Source of the DNA: Sternotherus odoratus
Taxonomy: Eukaryota; Chordata; Testudines; Kinosternidae
Reading direction: 5' to 3'
DNA length: 64,000 nt
NCBI GenBank assembly: GCA_032164245.1
Contig: JAVMKO010000001.1
Coordinates: 13,057,603 to 13,121,602 of the forward strand
Below, in pieces: positions 35,690-47,410 of this stretch. The number at the start of each line of letters is the position of its first letter. Position 1 is the first letter of the stretch. The notes under the pieces were generated by a model. That model had not been told where the DNA came from. It saw only the letters and a program-made list of their open reading frames with translations, and did no database searches. The position numbers were made by a program, and so were the translations under genes.

Positions 35690-36125
35690 GGAAAGGAGGT
35701 TTTGGGGGGGGAGACCTGGCTGGGTGGGTCAGTTGGGGGTTGGAGGAAAGGAGGTTTGGGGGGGAGAGACCTGGCTGGGTGGGTCAGTTGGGGGTTGGAG
35801 GAAAGGAGGTTTGGGGGGGAGAGACCTGGCTGGGTGGGTCAGTTGGGGGTTGGAGGAAAGGAGGTTTGGGGGGGAGAGACCTGGCTGGGTGGGTCAGTTG
35901 GGGGTTGGAGGAAAGGAGGTTTGGGGGGGAGAGACCTGGGTGGGTCAGTTGGGGGTTGGAGGAAAGGAGGTTTGGGGGGGAGAGACCTGGCTGGGTGGGT
36001 CATTTGGGGGGGGGTTGGAGGAAAGGAGGTTTGGGGGGGAGAGACCTGGCTGGGTGGGTCAGTTGGGGGTTGGAGGAAAGGAGGTTTGGGGGGGAGAGAC
36101 CTGGCTGGGTGGGTCAGTTGGGGGG
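35690..36125. repeat. Minisatellite 3, eight units of about 56-58 bp
   Basis: Units read gagacctggctgggtgggtc, agttggggg, ttggaggaaaggaggtttgg and a G-run. One unit has a short deletion (near 35935) and one carries catttggg in place of cagttggg. The unit looks like minisatellite 2 plus an inserted segment of about 20 bp. Confidence 0.93.
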
Positions 36126-36126
36126 T

Positions 36127-36270
36127 TGATGTGTAGTGTTCATGTGTAGTGTTCATGTGTAGTGAACAGGTGTTCATGTGTAGTGTTCAGGTGTAGTGAA
36201 CAGGTGTTCATGTGTAGTGTTCAGGTGTAGTGTTCATGTGTAGTGAACAGGTGTTCATGTGTAGTGTATC
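36127..36270. repeat. Minisatellite 4 (gtgtagtgttcat / gtgtagtgaacaggtgttcat)
   Basis: Two short related units alternate for about 140 bp, followed by an A/T-rich stretch (tattaaataataactg...) up to the right terminal repeat. Confidence 0.88.
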
Positions 36271-36444
36271 AATGTGTTATTAAATAATAACTGAATAAAA
36301 TAATATTAAATAAATAATTAAAAACAACATCCATGTTTTGATTCTTTTTTATTTGGACCTCGAGTGTGTTGTCGGCCCCCAAACTGCTATTTGATAGTTA
36401 ATGCGGCCCTCGGGCTGAAAAGTTTGGAGACCCCTGCCCTAGAC

Positions 36445-37829
36445 TCCTCCCAATCCTCACTCCTTACATCTCCCAGGCCTACTCTTGGCAGATGAGAGCA
36501 AGAAGACGATATCCTATATAGGGTACCGTAAGGTTTGAAGCCAAGTTCCTTGTCCTCCTTAAATCCCTCCTTGTACACTCTCCTCCAAGCAACTCCTCAT
36601 CATTAATAACTTCCACTCCCTCCTCCTCCAGACATTTAGTCCTGGGTTCCTTTGCCTTGTTTTATTTCTGTTTGCTCTCTGAAGCAGAAAATCTTTATCT
36701 AGGCACTCTGTAAATGTGTACTGCAAGGGGCCAGACTGTGATATGCTTGGCCACATTAAGTGGCCCCTTTCTTTTGGAGTAGCCCCATTGTCTTCAGTGG
36801 GATAACCTGCAGAGTAAAGTACTACTCAACATGAAAAGTTGTGGCAGAACCTGGCCCTTAAACTCCTCGGTACTCATGAGAAAACTCTCTGCTTTTAAAC
36901 CCAACGCAGCAGGTCAACTTTATAAATATCATGAGCAATGATTTTTGCATTACTATGGGCATTTTGCTTTGAAAATTCAAAAGCTTCTTTACATGAAAAA
37001 GATTAAGGTCATGGGGTTTAAAATTCAGTGTTAAGTATTTGCAAATGAAAGCTACTCACCCGCACAAACATAATTCTCCAGACTTTCATGTAGTAAATGT
37101 GCCTTTTTAAGTTTCAGTGATTTAAAAAAAAACAACCCACAAGCATTTGAATAAATGTTCAACCTCCATCTTCCATGGGAACTCGGGATATAGTAGCTAA
37201 CAGTTTTAAATGCAAATGAGGCTCAGTTCTTGTGTATGTCTCCCTAGCTCTAATTCCTAGCTCTTTTAGTTTCTCTCAGTTATTGTGGTCTCTTTGCTCC
37301 CTGAGACAGAAGGGCAAGTGGCTCCCGCTGACTCTGACATCTGCAATGCTTCATTAGTCAAGTTGTAGGAGGTACGGTGACAGCTGTCTAGCTCTTATTC
37401 CCCTCCTGGAGACTTAGCATATCAGCTCAGTGACACATGGCCCTCGATTTGAGTTGCTTCCTGAAATCTTCCATTTGATAGCACAATGCCGCAGAGCTGC
37501 CAACTTATAAATGTACATTTGAGCAATTGTGCAACACGGTCTTGTTTTTCTTCACATTACCAAAAGTTCTTTTGATGGGAAGCTGATGATCCTGTGGCCT
37601 GACTGTCTTTTATTATTTTTTTTATGTGCTTGTTTTTGTTTTCGGTCTTCTACTCTCTGTCGGAAGATGATGAGCTAACTCTGCATTCGGATTCACAGTT
37701 TTCTTCAATACTCTTTAAAATGTTCTGGTTTGGCCTGCTAAGATGGTGCCTGAGTCTGGGAGGTAGGGAACAAGTCAAGGTAGTCTCAGCTCCCAAAATA
37801 AATAATGGGCATTACGCAGAATTGGGCCA
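36445..37829. other. Intron, nothing recognised
   Basis: No coding, RNA or repeat family signal was found. Confidence 0.5.
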
Positions 37830-38130
37830 GGGGATGTTGTGAAGGCCAAAACTATAACAGGGTTTTAAAAAAAAAGTAGATACGTTCATGGAGGAAAAGT
37901 TCATCAATGGCTATTAGCCAGGATGGACAGGGATGCAACCCCAGGTTCTGAATGTCCCTAGCCTCTGTTTGCCAGGAGCATGGAGTGGATGACAGGGGAT
38001 GGATCACTTGATGATTACCTGCCTTGTTCATTCTCTCTGGGGCACCTGGCATTGGTCTCTGTCGGTAGACAGGATACTGGGCTAGATGGAGCTTTGATCT
38101 GACCCAATACAGCTGTTCTTCTTTTGGCAG
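37830..38130 (+). mobile_element. CR1 LINE 3' end
   Basis: It contains catggaggaaaagttcatca, aggatggacagggatg, gacaggatactgggctagat and tctgacccaatacagc on the + strand. It is strongly 5'-truncated and ends about 100 bp before the exon at 38234. Confidence 0.83.
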
Positions 38131-38214
38131 AGTGATTCTGGGTACCATGAATGACAGTGGAGTCCTACATGTTGGCAACACGCAGTTTTTGGCTTGTTAC
38201 ATTTAGCTTTATGA

Positions 38215-38310
<96 letters not shown>

Positions 38311-38393
38311 TAAGTATCTGTTAATTTTATAACTAACTAGCATAAGTGCCCGGCATTGCTTGGGTCAGTCGGAGGTGGGGAGGGGGCAGACAG

Positions 38394-39165
38394 CTGACAC
38401 CCCCTGACCAACCCCAACACCCACACCTCACCCCTCACCCACCCCGACACCTTCCCACCCCCCCCCACCAACCCCAACACCCCCCGGCTCACTTACCCCC
38501 CGACCAAACCCGACAACCCCACCTGACCCCCCCAAGCAAACCCAACACCCCCACCTCACCCCCCGACCGAACAGTGTATTTAATAATCTGTGTGCTACAC
38601 AGTGCACCGTGAGCCGGGGGGGTGTCGGGTTTGGTCTGGGGGGGTGGGAAGTTGTCGGGGTGGGTGAGGGGTGAGGTGTGGGTGTTGGGGTTGGTCAGGG
38701 GGGTTTGCGGTTGGTGGGGGGGGTGAGGTGGGGGTGTTGGGTTCGGTCGGGGGGGTAAGTGAGCCAGGGGGTGTCGGGTTTGGTCTGGGGGGGTGGGAAG
38801 GTGTCGGGAGGGGTGAGGGGTGGGTGTTGGGGTTGGTCAGGGGGTGTTGCGGTTGGGGTTGGTGGGGGGGTGAGGTGGCGGTGTCGGGTTTGGTCGGGGG
38901 GTAAGTGAGCCAGGGGGGGTGTTGGGTTTGGTCTGGGCACCCACCCCGACACCTTCCCCCCCCCAGACCAAACCCAACACCCACACCTCACCCCTCACCC
39001 ACCCCGATACCTTCCCACCCCCCCAGACCAACCCCGACATCCCCCGGCTCACTTACCCCCCGACCAAACCCGACACCCCCAAGCAAACCCGACACCCCCA
39101 CCTCACCCCCCGACCGAACCCGACACCCCCACCTCACTTACCGTCCCACCAAACCCAACTCGGAT
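38394..39165. repeat. Alternating-orientation minisatellite, near-perfect inverted arms
   Basis: The arm 38399-38497 and the arm 38609-38705 are nearly identical reverse complements (for example cacctcacccctcaccca against tgggtgaggggtgaggtg). The spacer is about 110 bp. Units are about 30-36 bp. The high arm identity points to recent amplification or gene conversion. Confidence 0.85.
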
Positions 39166-39535
39166 CCGTCGCAGGGGGGGGGGCAGAGCCGAGGGATTCT
39201 GGGGACCTTCGCAGTTGGGGGGGGCACAGAGCTGATGGATTCCGGGGTTCCGTTGGGAGGGGGGAGGGGCAGAGAACTGAGGGATCTCCGGGGTTCCGTT
39301 GGAGGAGGGAGGGGTGAGCTGAGCGAGTGCGGTGTCTGTTGGAGGGGGTATTATGACATCATCACCACCTAACCGCCCAGCTGATGTGATTGGCCCTGAA
39401 AGACTTTCACCCCTGGGGGGCGTCAGAGGTGAGATCCGAAAATTTTTCGACCCTTACCAGCATCTAGACCCCAAGACCCCTAACTGTACCAAATTTCAAG
39501 TCTCTGGCTCAAACGGTGCGGGAGGAGTTCGCTGT

Positions 39536-39566
39536 CATACATACATACATACATACATACATACAC
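39536..39566. repeat. (CATA)n microsatellite
   Basis: About seven catac repeats lie near the end of the element at 38336-39592. Confidence 0.95.
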
Positions 39567-39592
39567 CACTTGACTTTTATATAGATAGATGG

Positions 39593-42317
39593 ACCTGTAA
39601 CACATACTCACCTGTGCATAATCTTCCTCTGATCAAGGGAAGCTCGTCCCAATTGTCTGAGCCCATAGCAGTTGGAACTCTGGACAAGCCCCATCTGATG
39701 TGAAAGCTGCCATGTTGGCCCACACCCAGGGATTGGATCACAGGCCTCCAAAGCTAAAAGTGAGAGTAGTTACAGTTTGAGCTGAAGCTCCCTAGGCAGT
39801 GCGGTAACTGACTCGCATACACTGCTGATCAGGCATGCGGGGGGGGGGACCTGTAACATATTCACCGGGGAGTTACAGTAGCACATTTTCAAAGATGATT
39901 TGTGATGTGGCCAGTCACACTCATATTGCTAATAACTGCAGTTTGGATTAACAGAATATGCTATGGTTATGATCATCATCACTCGTGTGTGTGTGTAAGT
40001 TTTAGTGCTGTTTTAAAGTGTCACACTCTCACAAGCACACCCAGACCCGCTTACCCATATGTCAGGAATAGATGGTTGCGGCAATCCCCTGCTAGGGGGA
40101 TTCCGAGGAAGTCTTTCCACCTCCATTCACACTTCCAGGTGTTGTATTCTTTTCTGCGAGCAGAGTGGGCCAAGAACTGCCTCTGATGACAGGGAACGTT
40201 GTGGAGGTGGAGAGAGCCCTGTCGGATGGGCCCACAGATGTTAATGCTCTTTATCTCCCAGCACATGAAAAGCGTATCTCCCTCTCGAGCTGGTTTACAT
40301 TTTTCCATCTACATTATTTTTCCAATGGAAAATGACTTTTTTACTAAACAAATATTTCCATTTTTGTTGAAAATCAATAATCCCGCCCCCCGCCCCATTG
40401 ACATTTCTTTTGTTTTCGGCAACCTAAAGTTGTTCCGTTTTTGGAGATTTAGTGAATAACTTCAAGAAAAATGAAAAATTTTCATTAGAATTTTTCATGG
40501 GATCAGGAGATTATTTCCCAGCCAGCTCTAATCGCTCCCAGGATCGGTTCCCCTGGGTGGAGGTGAACTAAAATGTGCATAATCTGATTGTGGTGAATGT
40601 CATTGACTGTATCTGGACCTAAGTCCTTGCTCAGGTAAGTAGTCCCATTGACTTCAGTGGCACCACTCGCTTGAGGAAGGATGAGTTGTCCCAGTGAGGA
40701 TTGTAGGACCGGGTCTTTTGTGTATTTTGCAAAGTGGAGGACAGTTTTTGCTACCCTTTGGAACCCATAAATGACACTACTTTGTGGCGCCAGAGGAGAT
40801 GTTGTTGAGCAATACAAACCGTTCTCATCGTGCACAGGAGCTGAGCGTGCTGGACCAAATCCTGCACTGGCTTATACCTTGTGCCACCCCAGGAACCAGA
40901 ATGATGTTGCATAGGAGGTAAAGGCTGCTGAGAATTTCGCCCACCATTTCCACCACATCTGTGGTGCTGCACCTGCTTGGGGACTGCAGTGAGGGACCTG
41001 GGAAATGGACTCCCCACATCCCACATGGCAAAGCAGGACGCTACCGCTAGATGCAGCAGTTTATGGTGAAGCCTTTAACAAAAGCCTTTCTGACGAAGAG
41101 GCGCAGACGTGTCGCAGGGTTCTGTGGGCACCCTCACCATTTGAAGGGGGAGGGAGATGTCAGCTCCATGCTTGTCCCGTCTTTGTCATCATCAGAAAGT
41201 GGAAGGATATGGGAGACAAGATGGAAAGAGTTTGGGAACCCCTGGGCACAGGGATGTGGTGATGCAGTGGTATAGTCCTGCTGTCTAGGTCGCTGTGTCT
41301 GTCACAGTGCCGGGGATCAATGGTCACCAGCTGAAACCTGTTGCGTGTGTATGAATATGTGAGGTAAACCTCTGGTGGTTGGCCTACAGGGAAGAGAAGA
41401 GACCTGCTACTTGTGTTGTCGATGGGAGATTCCTTTCAGCTCAAGTGAGGAATGTGGATATAAATGTCAGCACTCTGGATATATGTGGGTTAGGTAGTGA
41501 TGATGTACGTTGTCTGCTGCATTCTATTCTTGACCTCAATTGGCATTCGTACCATGTGGGATTCCCTGGAACATGTTTAGGCTGCTGCAATAGGCTGGCT
41601 CAGACAGGGCAGAGCTAACATGACAAACTTGTTCTCTTTGTACACCGAAGCAGCAAACAACCCTGTTACTACTAAGTATAACAGAAGCCAAGTTAGACCT
41701 GTTGATGCTTATATTTCCAGGGATATTATTTTTTCATTTTATACAGATATCACAGTCATAAAAGTCTGCAACAAAAAGCGACTGAAGTGGTATAGCAGCA
41801 CATTGTTCCTACTTTGTTCCTTTTCCCTTTGTGTAAATATTTGATGGCTTGTCAACGTGAATAACTTTTGCATAATGCAGCACAGCTATTTTTGTCTGCA
41901 CACCATTTAATTGCTGCATTATCCATTGCTGCACAGTGCATATTGTTTGTCTGTCAACTGCATTTTCTTTTAGTCCTGAGTATAAATTTTGACTTGTTTT
42001 CCCCAGTGCCACCCAAATGGTTGTTTACTTCTTCTTTTTCAATGCATGGATTTTCTTCAGCAACAACACAATCCTGAATAATGTCAGCTTTCTGACTCTT
42101 CCGCTGTTCTGCTTGAATGTCTCTAATGTTCTCCTCCTAAAACAACGCCACGTTTTCCTCAAAGCAAGCTTTAACAACAGAAGGAGACAAAAGAATTTTG
42201 CCAAGAGAATCAAAGCTATTGGCACTGCTAAATCCTTAGAGCCAAATCCTGCCTTTTGCAATCTCAGGAGCACTGAAGGAGCAGAGCTATTCTAGGGCAG
42301 GGTAGAGATATATTAAC
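39593..42317. other. Intron, nothing clear
   Basis: gtcccattgacttcagtggc near 40640 is part of an old amniote repeat type. Other frames (for example 42017-42295) have no recognisable domain. Confidence 0.45.
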
Positions 42318-42875
42318 TAGGTCTGTCAAGCGATTAAAAAAATTAATCACAATTAATCGTGTGATTAAAAATAATAGAATGCCATTTAAATATTTTTGGA
42401 TGTTTTTTGCATTTTCTAATATATTAATTTCAATTACAAGATAGAATACAAATTATGATACTCACTTTATATTTATTTTTTATTACAAATATTTGTGCTG
42501 TAAAAAACAAAAGAAATAGTAGTTTTCAGTTCACCACAGATAAGTACTGTAGTGCAATCTCTTTATCAAGTTGAATTTACCCATGTAGAATTATGTACAA
42601 AAAAAGCTGCATTCAAAAATAAAACAATGTAAAACTTTTGAGCCTACATGTCCACCCAGTCCTATTTCTTCTTCAGCCAATTGCTCACACAAACAAGTTT
42701 GTTTACATTTGCAGGAGATAATGCTGCCTGCTTCTTGTTTACAGTGTCACCTGAAAGTGAGAATGGCACTGTTGTAGCCAGCGTTGCAAGATGTTTACAT
42801 GTCAGATATGCTAGAGTCATATGTCCCTTCAGGCTTCAACCACCTTTCCAGAGGACATGTGTCCATGCTGATGGT

Positions 42876-43599
42876 TAGGGCCCTATCAAATTCATGGTCC
42901 ATTTCGGTCAATTTCATGGTCATGGGCTTTTAAAAATAGAACATTTCATGATTTCAGCTATTTGAATCTGAAATCTCATGGTGTTATAATTGTAGGGGTC
43001 CTGACACAAAAGGAGCTGCAGAGAGGTCGCAAGATTATTGGAGGGCGGGGATAGCGGTACTGCTACCCTGACTTCTGTGTTGCTGCTGGGGGCGTTGCTG
43101 CCTTCAGAGCTGGGAGCTGGAGAACTGCGGCTGCTGGCTGGGATCCCAGCTCTGAAGGTGAGCTGCTGCCAGCAACAGCACTCTGCCTGCAGAGCTGGGC
43201 CCTCAGTCAGCAGTCGCCACTCTCCAGCCACCCAGCTCTGAAGGCAGCAGCAGAGAAGGAAGGGTGACATGACATGGTATTGCCACCTTTACTTCTGAGC
43301 TGCTGCTGACGGGGCACTGCCTTCAGAGCTGGGTGCCTGGCCAACAGCTGCCGCTCTCCAGCTGCGCAGCTCTGAAGTCAGTGCAGAAGTAAGGGTGGCA
43401 ATACTGCAACTCCCCCTAAAATAATCTTGTGACCACCCTGCAACTCCCTTTTGGGCAGGACCCCCAATTTGAGAAACGCTGGTCTCCCCCATGAAATCTG
43501 TATAGTATAGAGTGAAAGCACCTAAAAAAACAGATTTCACAGGGGAGACCAGGTTTCCCAGACCATGACGCATTTTTCATGGCCGTGAATTTCGTAGGG
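42876..43599. mobile_element. hAT element nested in palindromic copy 2
   Basis: It begins TAGGGCCCTATCAAATTCA and ends with CCGTGAATTTCGTAGGG, giving imperfect terminal inverted repeats. An 8-9 bp duplication (gctgatgg at 42867-42874 and 43599-43606) flanks it. Copy 1 of the host element reads straight through the same site (near 11795), so it provides a paralogous empty site. The interior holds GC-rich blocks around gagctgggagctgg that recur in both orientations. No transposase frame is seen. Confidence 0.75.
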
Positions 43600-43639
43600 C
43601 TGATGGTGGGTTCTGCTCAATAACGATCCAAAGCAGTGC

Positions 43640-43930
43640 GGACCGACACATGTTCACTTTTATCATCTAAGTCAGATGCCACCAACAGAAGGTTGATTTT
43701 CTTTTTTGGTGGTTCGTGTTCTGTAGTTTCTGCATCAGAGTGTTGCTCTTTTCAGACTTCTGAAAGCATGCTCCACTCCTCATCCCTCTCGGATGTTGGA
43801 AGGCACGTCAGATTCTTAACCCTTGGGTCAAGTGCTGTAGCTATCTTTAGAAATCTCACTTTGGTACCTTCTTTGTGTTTTTTCAAATCTGCAGTGAAAG
43901 TGTTCTTAAAACAAAAAACATATGCTGGGT
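43640..43930 (-). pseudogene. hAT transposase fragment in copy 2
   Basis: The minus strand encodes FKNTFTADLKKHKEGTKVRF followed by ATALDPRVKNLTCLPTSERD, matching the block in copy 1 and the hAT ALDPRFK motif. It is closer to the presumed family consensus than copy 1. It is preceded and followed by frame breaks. Confidence 0.65.
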
Positions 43931-44034
43931 TTGATATAACATGAAATATACAGCAGAATGTCGGTAAAACAGAGCAGGAGATATACCATTCTTCCCCAAG
44001 GAGTTCAGTCAGAAATTTAATTAACATATTTTTT

Positions 44035-44265
44035 AATGAGTCATCAGCATGGAAGTATGTCCTCTGGAATGGTGACCGAAGCAGTAATAGACATACAAAT
44101 GTTTAGCTTATCTGACATGTACTTATCTTGCAATACCAGCTACAAAAGTGCCTTGTGAATGCCTGTTCTCACTTTCTGGTGACATTGTAAATAAGAAGCA
44201 GACAGCATTATCGCCTGTAAATGTAAACAAACTTATTTCTCTTAGCAATTGACTGAACAAGAAGT
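44035..44265 (+). pseudogene. hATC dimerisation domain, right arm of copy 2
   Basis: The + strand is homologous to 12470-12688 of copy 1 (tgcaataccagctacaaaag, gacattgtaaataagaagca) and encodes the IPATKVP...GDIVNKKQTALSPVN part of a hATC domain. Several changes break the frame. The inverted partner lies in the left arm at about 42640-42870. Confidence 0.65.
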
Positions 44266-44667
44266 AGGACTGAGTGGACTTGGAGACTGAAGTTTTACAT
44301 TGTTTTGTTTTTGAGGGCAGTTATGTCACACACACACACAAAATCTACATTTATAAGCTGCACTTTCACGATAAAGAGATTGCACTATAGTACTTGTCTG
44401 AGGTGAACTGAAAAATACCATTTCTCTTACTTATATTATTATTTTTGTTACAAATATTTGCACTGTAAAAACGATAAAGTGAGCACTATATACTTTGTAT
44501 TCCATGTTGTAATTGAAATCAATATATTTGAAAATGTAGAAAAACATCCAAAAATATTTATGAAATTTCAATTGGTATTCTATTACTTAACAGTGTGATT
44601 AATTATGATTATTTGTTGAGTTAATTGTGTGAGTTAACAACAATTAATTGACAGCCCAAGTATTAAA

Positions 44668-46847
44668 TAATTCAGAGATCACTGGAGACTCCATTACTTA
44701 TTAATACTCCTTTAAAAAGGAGTGGTGTTCACTACCCTCAAACCCTGCCATCTAACAGCTGCAAATATGGGGCCTAAGGCACAATGCTGAGTGAAACACT
44801 CTTCGTCATGAGTTTTCCTGAAGCTCTGAGTCTTAGGTTAGCACAGTGTGGAAATGTTTTTCTGTCCATTTCTAAGTCAAGTCCTCAATCCTGCCTATGC
44901 TAAGCATGGTACTTCAGCCTGGCTCAGAGGCTAGATGGTAGAGAACAGCAGGCCAGAGGCTTGGCCACTACTAGCTTCTCTTTCCCAGTTACAGTTCAGT
45001 GTAGAGTTTTTACCCTAGAAATACTTATGTGTTGATATGGCTGCACACAAGCAGGCCTGTCTAGTGCTGCCTGATTATACGGAGATAAAATTAGTCCATG
45101 TTCTATCCATGTCCTCAGTTCCATTCAGTTATGGCACATGCAACCAAATGCTTTTTGCTGCTGATGTTTCACTAGTTGCTTTTACTCTCCCTAATATCCC
45201 TGTTTAAATTATTAGTTGTGTCTGAAGGCAGGAGCTGAGCTCATGAAGATGATCAACAGTGTACCCCGCCCCCAGCACTTGGTTAAGAAATACATCCTCC
45301 CAGTGATCTGTGTGCAACTATCAGATGGAAGATTTCAGTCCTGCCCTTGAGACATGGCTCAAGCAATGTTACCAATATATACTCTTTTCACACCAGTGAA
45401 ACTATGATTTTTTGCTGGCATCAATACAACAGAATCTCCTATTTGTTTTCAAAATCAGTTTGTGCTTGTGTTTTTCAAAAAAGATCCACATACTGCTCTG
45501 AAGCCTTAAAATTCCACCTCCCCTATTGGGAATTTCCTGCCCAGCAGGGTGGAATCCATTGAAAAACAACGAGGTCCTATAAGAAGAGGTGGAATTTTAA
45601 GGCTTCTGGATTATATATCTAATAGGAATCTAATTTTACTATATACATTAAAAAGTATAATAATAACAATGATTTGCTATACCAACTATGACATAATGTA
45701 TTAGCCACACCATTACTCAGACATCCCATCTCCAGTAATACCCAATACCTGAGGCTTTGAAAGAAAGTGGAAGCCCCCATGATGGACTTAGCCAATGGTA
45801 TATGTTTGGTGAAAAAGAGAATGGGATTCCCTCCCAGTCTCCATAATAAATAGCCCTGCGAGCTTTTTGGTACCACATTGATGGGAACAGTATTAATGCC
45901 TAGACTGGATGAAGAGAGAGTTACCAGTTTAGGATCTTCGGGTAAGATGATAATTGGCCTGAGATGAGTGACTGCATCTGACTTTATACTTTCATTATTC
46001 ACTTATACTTCCAAATTAACTCTCTCAACCAGGCAGAGAATGCTCCTGTATCTAGACTGGCTAAAAAGTTCCAGTGGGTGAAGGTGAAGCCAATAGCTGC
46101 TTAATATACCAAGCTGTTAGTTACAATCATTGTGTGTGTTGAGGGGGGTGAAATTTATAGTAATTTCTGTGCAGAACAGAAAACATTTACCAGAGCTTAC
46201 TTCCTCTTAGCATGTCACTGTTCTTGGATTTAAAAAGATGGCAGTTTAAGGGAACCCAATTCAGACAAGGGCATAAATGAATAATCTTTTAAAATATTGT
46301 TCCGATTAGTGCTTCAATCCAAACAGAAACACACACTCTCCCAGAATAGTCTTGAGCTTCTGACATTGAGAAAACAAGCTATTTCCTTATGCATTGCTAT
46401 TTTTAATGAATATTTGACTATATAATAGATCATAAGCACACTGGAAAATGTAACCCTGCTACGTGAAGATGTCTTGAGAATACTACCCTTCTTTCAGTGC
46501 TAGCCACTACTACTTTTTTTTAAATCACATCCTGGTTTCAGCATCTGCAGCAGTGGAGTTTTTTTTAATCAAAAACTCATTTTATATAAAAAGTCATTAC
46601 TCACAAGAACTAATTTTAGCAGCTTCAAACTTCCTGTTATTCCAGTTATAATGATTTCCAGTTTGAGACAGCTTCATTGTTGGGCTCCATTTCCCACAAG
46701 GCAGTTTTGGTATGTGTTCAGTTTAATAGAAAAAAGAGCGGGAGACTTTATCAAATTCCTGTCCCATGGGTTTGGACCCACACGGACAAGCTGGTGAATG
46801 CCAGGTGGCTAAAATTCTGGTCCCTCAGATTCCTGTACATGGTGTCA
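44668..46847. other. Intron, nothing recognised
   Basis: A pair of inverted segments lies near 45500-45605 (gaagccttaaaattccacct and aggtggaattttaaggcttc), a perfect 20-bp fold-back separated by about 75 bp. It may be a small MITE but no duplication was fixed. Confidence 0.5.
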
Positions 46848-46985
46848 AGAATCAGAGAGGTAGCCGTGTTAGTCTGGAATAGCAGAAGTAACAAAGAGTC
46901 TTGTGGCACCTTAAAGACTAACTAAAGTATTGAAGCATAAGCTTTCGTGGGCTAATACCCACTTCGTCGGATGCAAGCAGTGGAC
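46848..46985 (-). mobile_element. Short dispersed retroposon, long 3' end
   Basis: On the + strand it starts aatcagagaggtagccgtgt and continues gtcttgtggcaccttaaaga, agcataagctttcgtgggct and acccacttcgtcggatgcaa. It is almost identical to the reverse complement of 32204-32343. The 5' limit is uncertain; the element may continue to the right. Confidence 0.75.
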
Positions 46986-47410
46986 ACTTACATAACTTAC
47001 ATTATGTAACACTTTATCTTGAAATTTTCCCAAAGTACGGGGCAAAATATAACAGCCTGCTATACAGGAAATAATTCCCACTACTACTGAGACAGAGCCC
47101 CCCACAGAGAGAATTGTGGCAGGTGTAGCAGTACCAAGCGGCACTACCCAATAGCTTACAATGAGCAACAACATCCATTCGACACTGCAGGGGGAATTAA
47201 TGAGAGCAGAATGTGGTTACCCATGTTGGGACTGGCCAGGATGCCAGAATTAAACCCTGGGGAAATACAATCCAAAATCAGCCCTTCAGTAGCTTCATTT
47301 TCCTTGTTAATGGGCTCAGTGTTCTCCATACTGTTGTGTGCTGAAGAGCCGTACAGTTCAGTCAGAGGTGGTCGTGTCAGCCAGAACAAGTGTCTCTGCT
47401 CAAAATGCAA
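46911..47410 (-). other. Unassigned minus-strand frames with a hydrophobic segment
   Basis: The minus strand has two open frames, 47156-47410 and 46911-47174. The second contains a run of about 25 mostly hydrophobic residues (ILSVGGSVSVVVGIISCIAG) followed by basic residues, as in a membrane anchor. The lower end is formed by the short retroposon at 46848-46985. This could be a fragment of a retroelement envelope-like gene or chance. No homology is claimed. Confidence 0.25.

Larger units (their letters stand above)
35031..36436. mobile_element. 1.4-kb hAT element filled with GC-rich minisatellites
   Basis: The ends are perfect 16-bp inverted repeats, CAGGGGTCTCCAAACT at the left and AGTTTGGAGACCCCTG at the right. 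Exact 8-bp duplications ccctagac flank it (35023-35030 and 36437-36444). There is no transposase; the interior is four successive tandem arrays. Long open frames across the arrays are a by-product of the repeats and the lack of stops, not genes. Confidence 0.92.
38336..39592. mobile_element. Repeat element with inverted C-rich/G-rich minisatellites, next to an exon
   Basis: It appears to start actagcataagtgcccggca, about 27 bp after the exon ending at 38309, and to end with a CATA microsatellite and cttttatatagatagatgg. Inside, C-rich units (gaccaaccccaacacccaca, cctcacccctcacccacccc) lie at 38394-38580, the reverse orientation at 38602-38935, and C-rich again at 38937-39165. The segment after 39360 (accaaatttcaagtctctgg) resembles the 3' part of some LINEs. 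Family and true ends are uncertain; no duplication was found. Confidence 0.6.
42318..44659. mobile_element. Palindromic hAT-derived transposon, copy 2 (carries a nested hAT)
   Basis: It starts TAGGTCTGTCAAGCGATTAA and ends with ATTAATTGACAGCCCAA; the imperfect flanking 8-mers atattaac (42310-42317) and gtattaaa (44660-44667) fit a decayed target-site duplication. It has the same order as copy 1: inverted hATC domain, minus-strand transposase block, then a plus-strand hATC arm. The left arm is 42318-42875 and the right arm about 44030-44659. A separate hAT element sits at 42876-43599. Without it the two copies have similar length. A short CA run lies at 44328-44341. Confidence 0.8.

Noticed and set aside
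35386..36125. CRISPR-like regularly spaced repeats
   Set aside because: The units are contiguous tandem copies without unique spacers, in a vertebrate intron.
35130..36149. 339-codon open frame rich in glycine and tryptophan (ERRFGGERPGWVG repeats)
   Set aside because: It is the translation of the minisatellites in the hAT element at 35031-36436. Several frames are open there on both strands, and the repeat lengths do not keep a constant frame.
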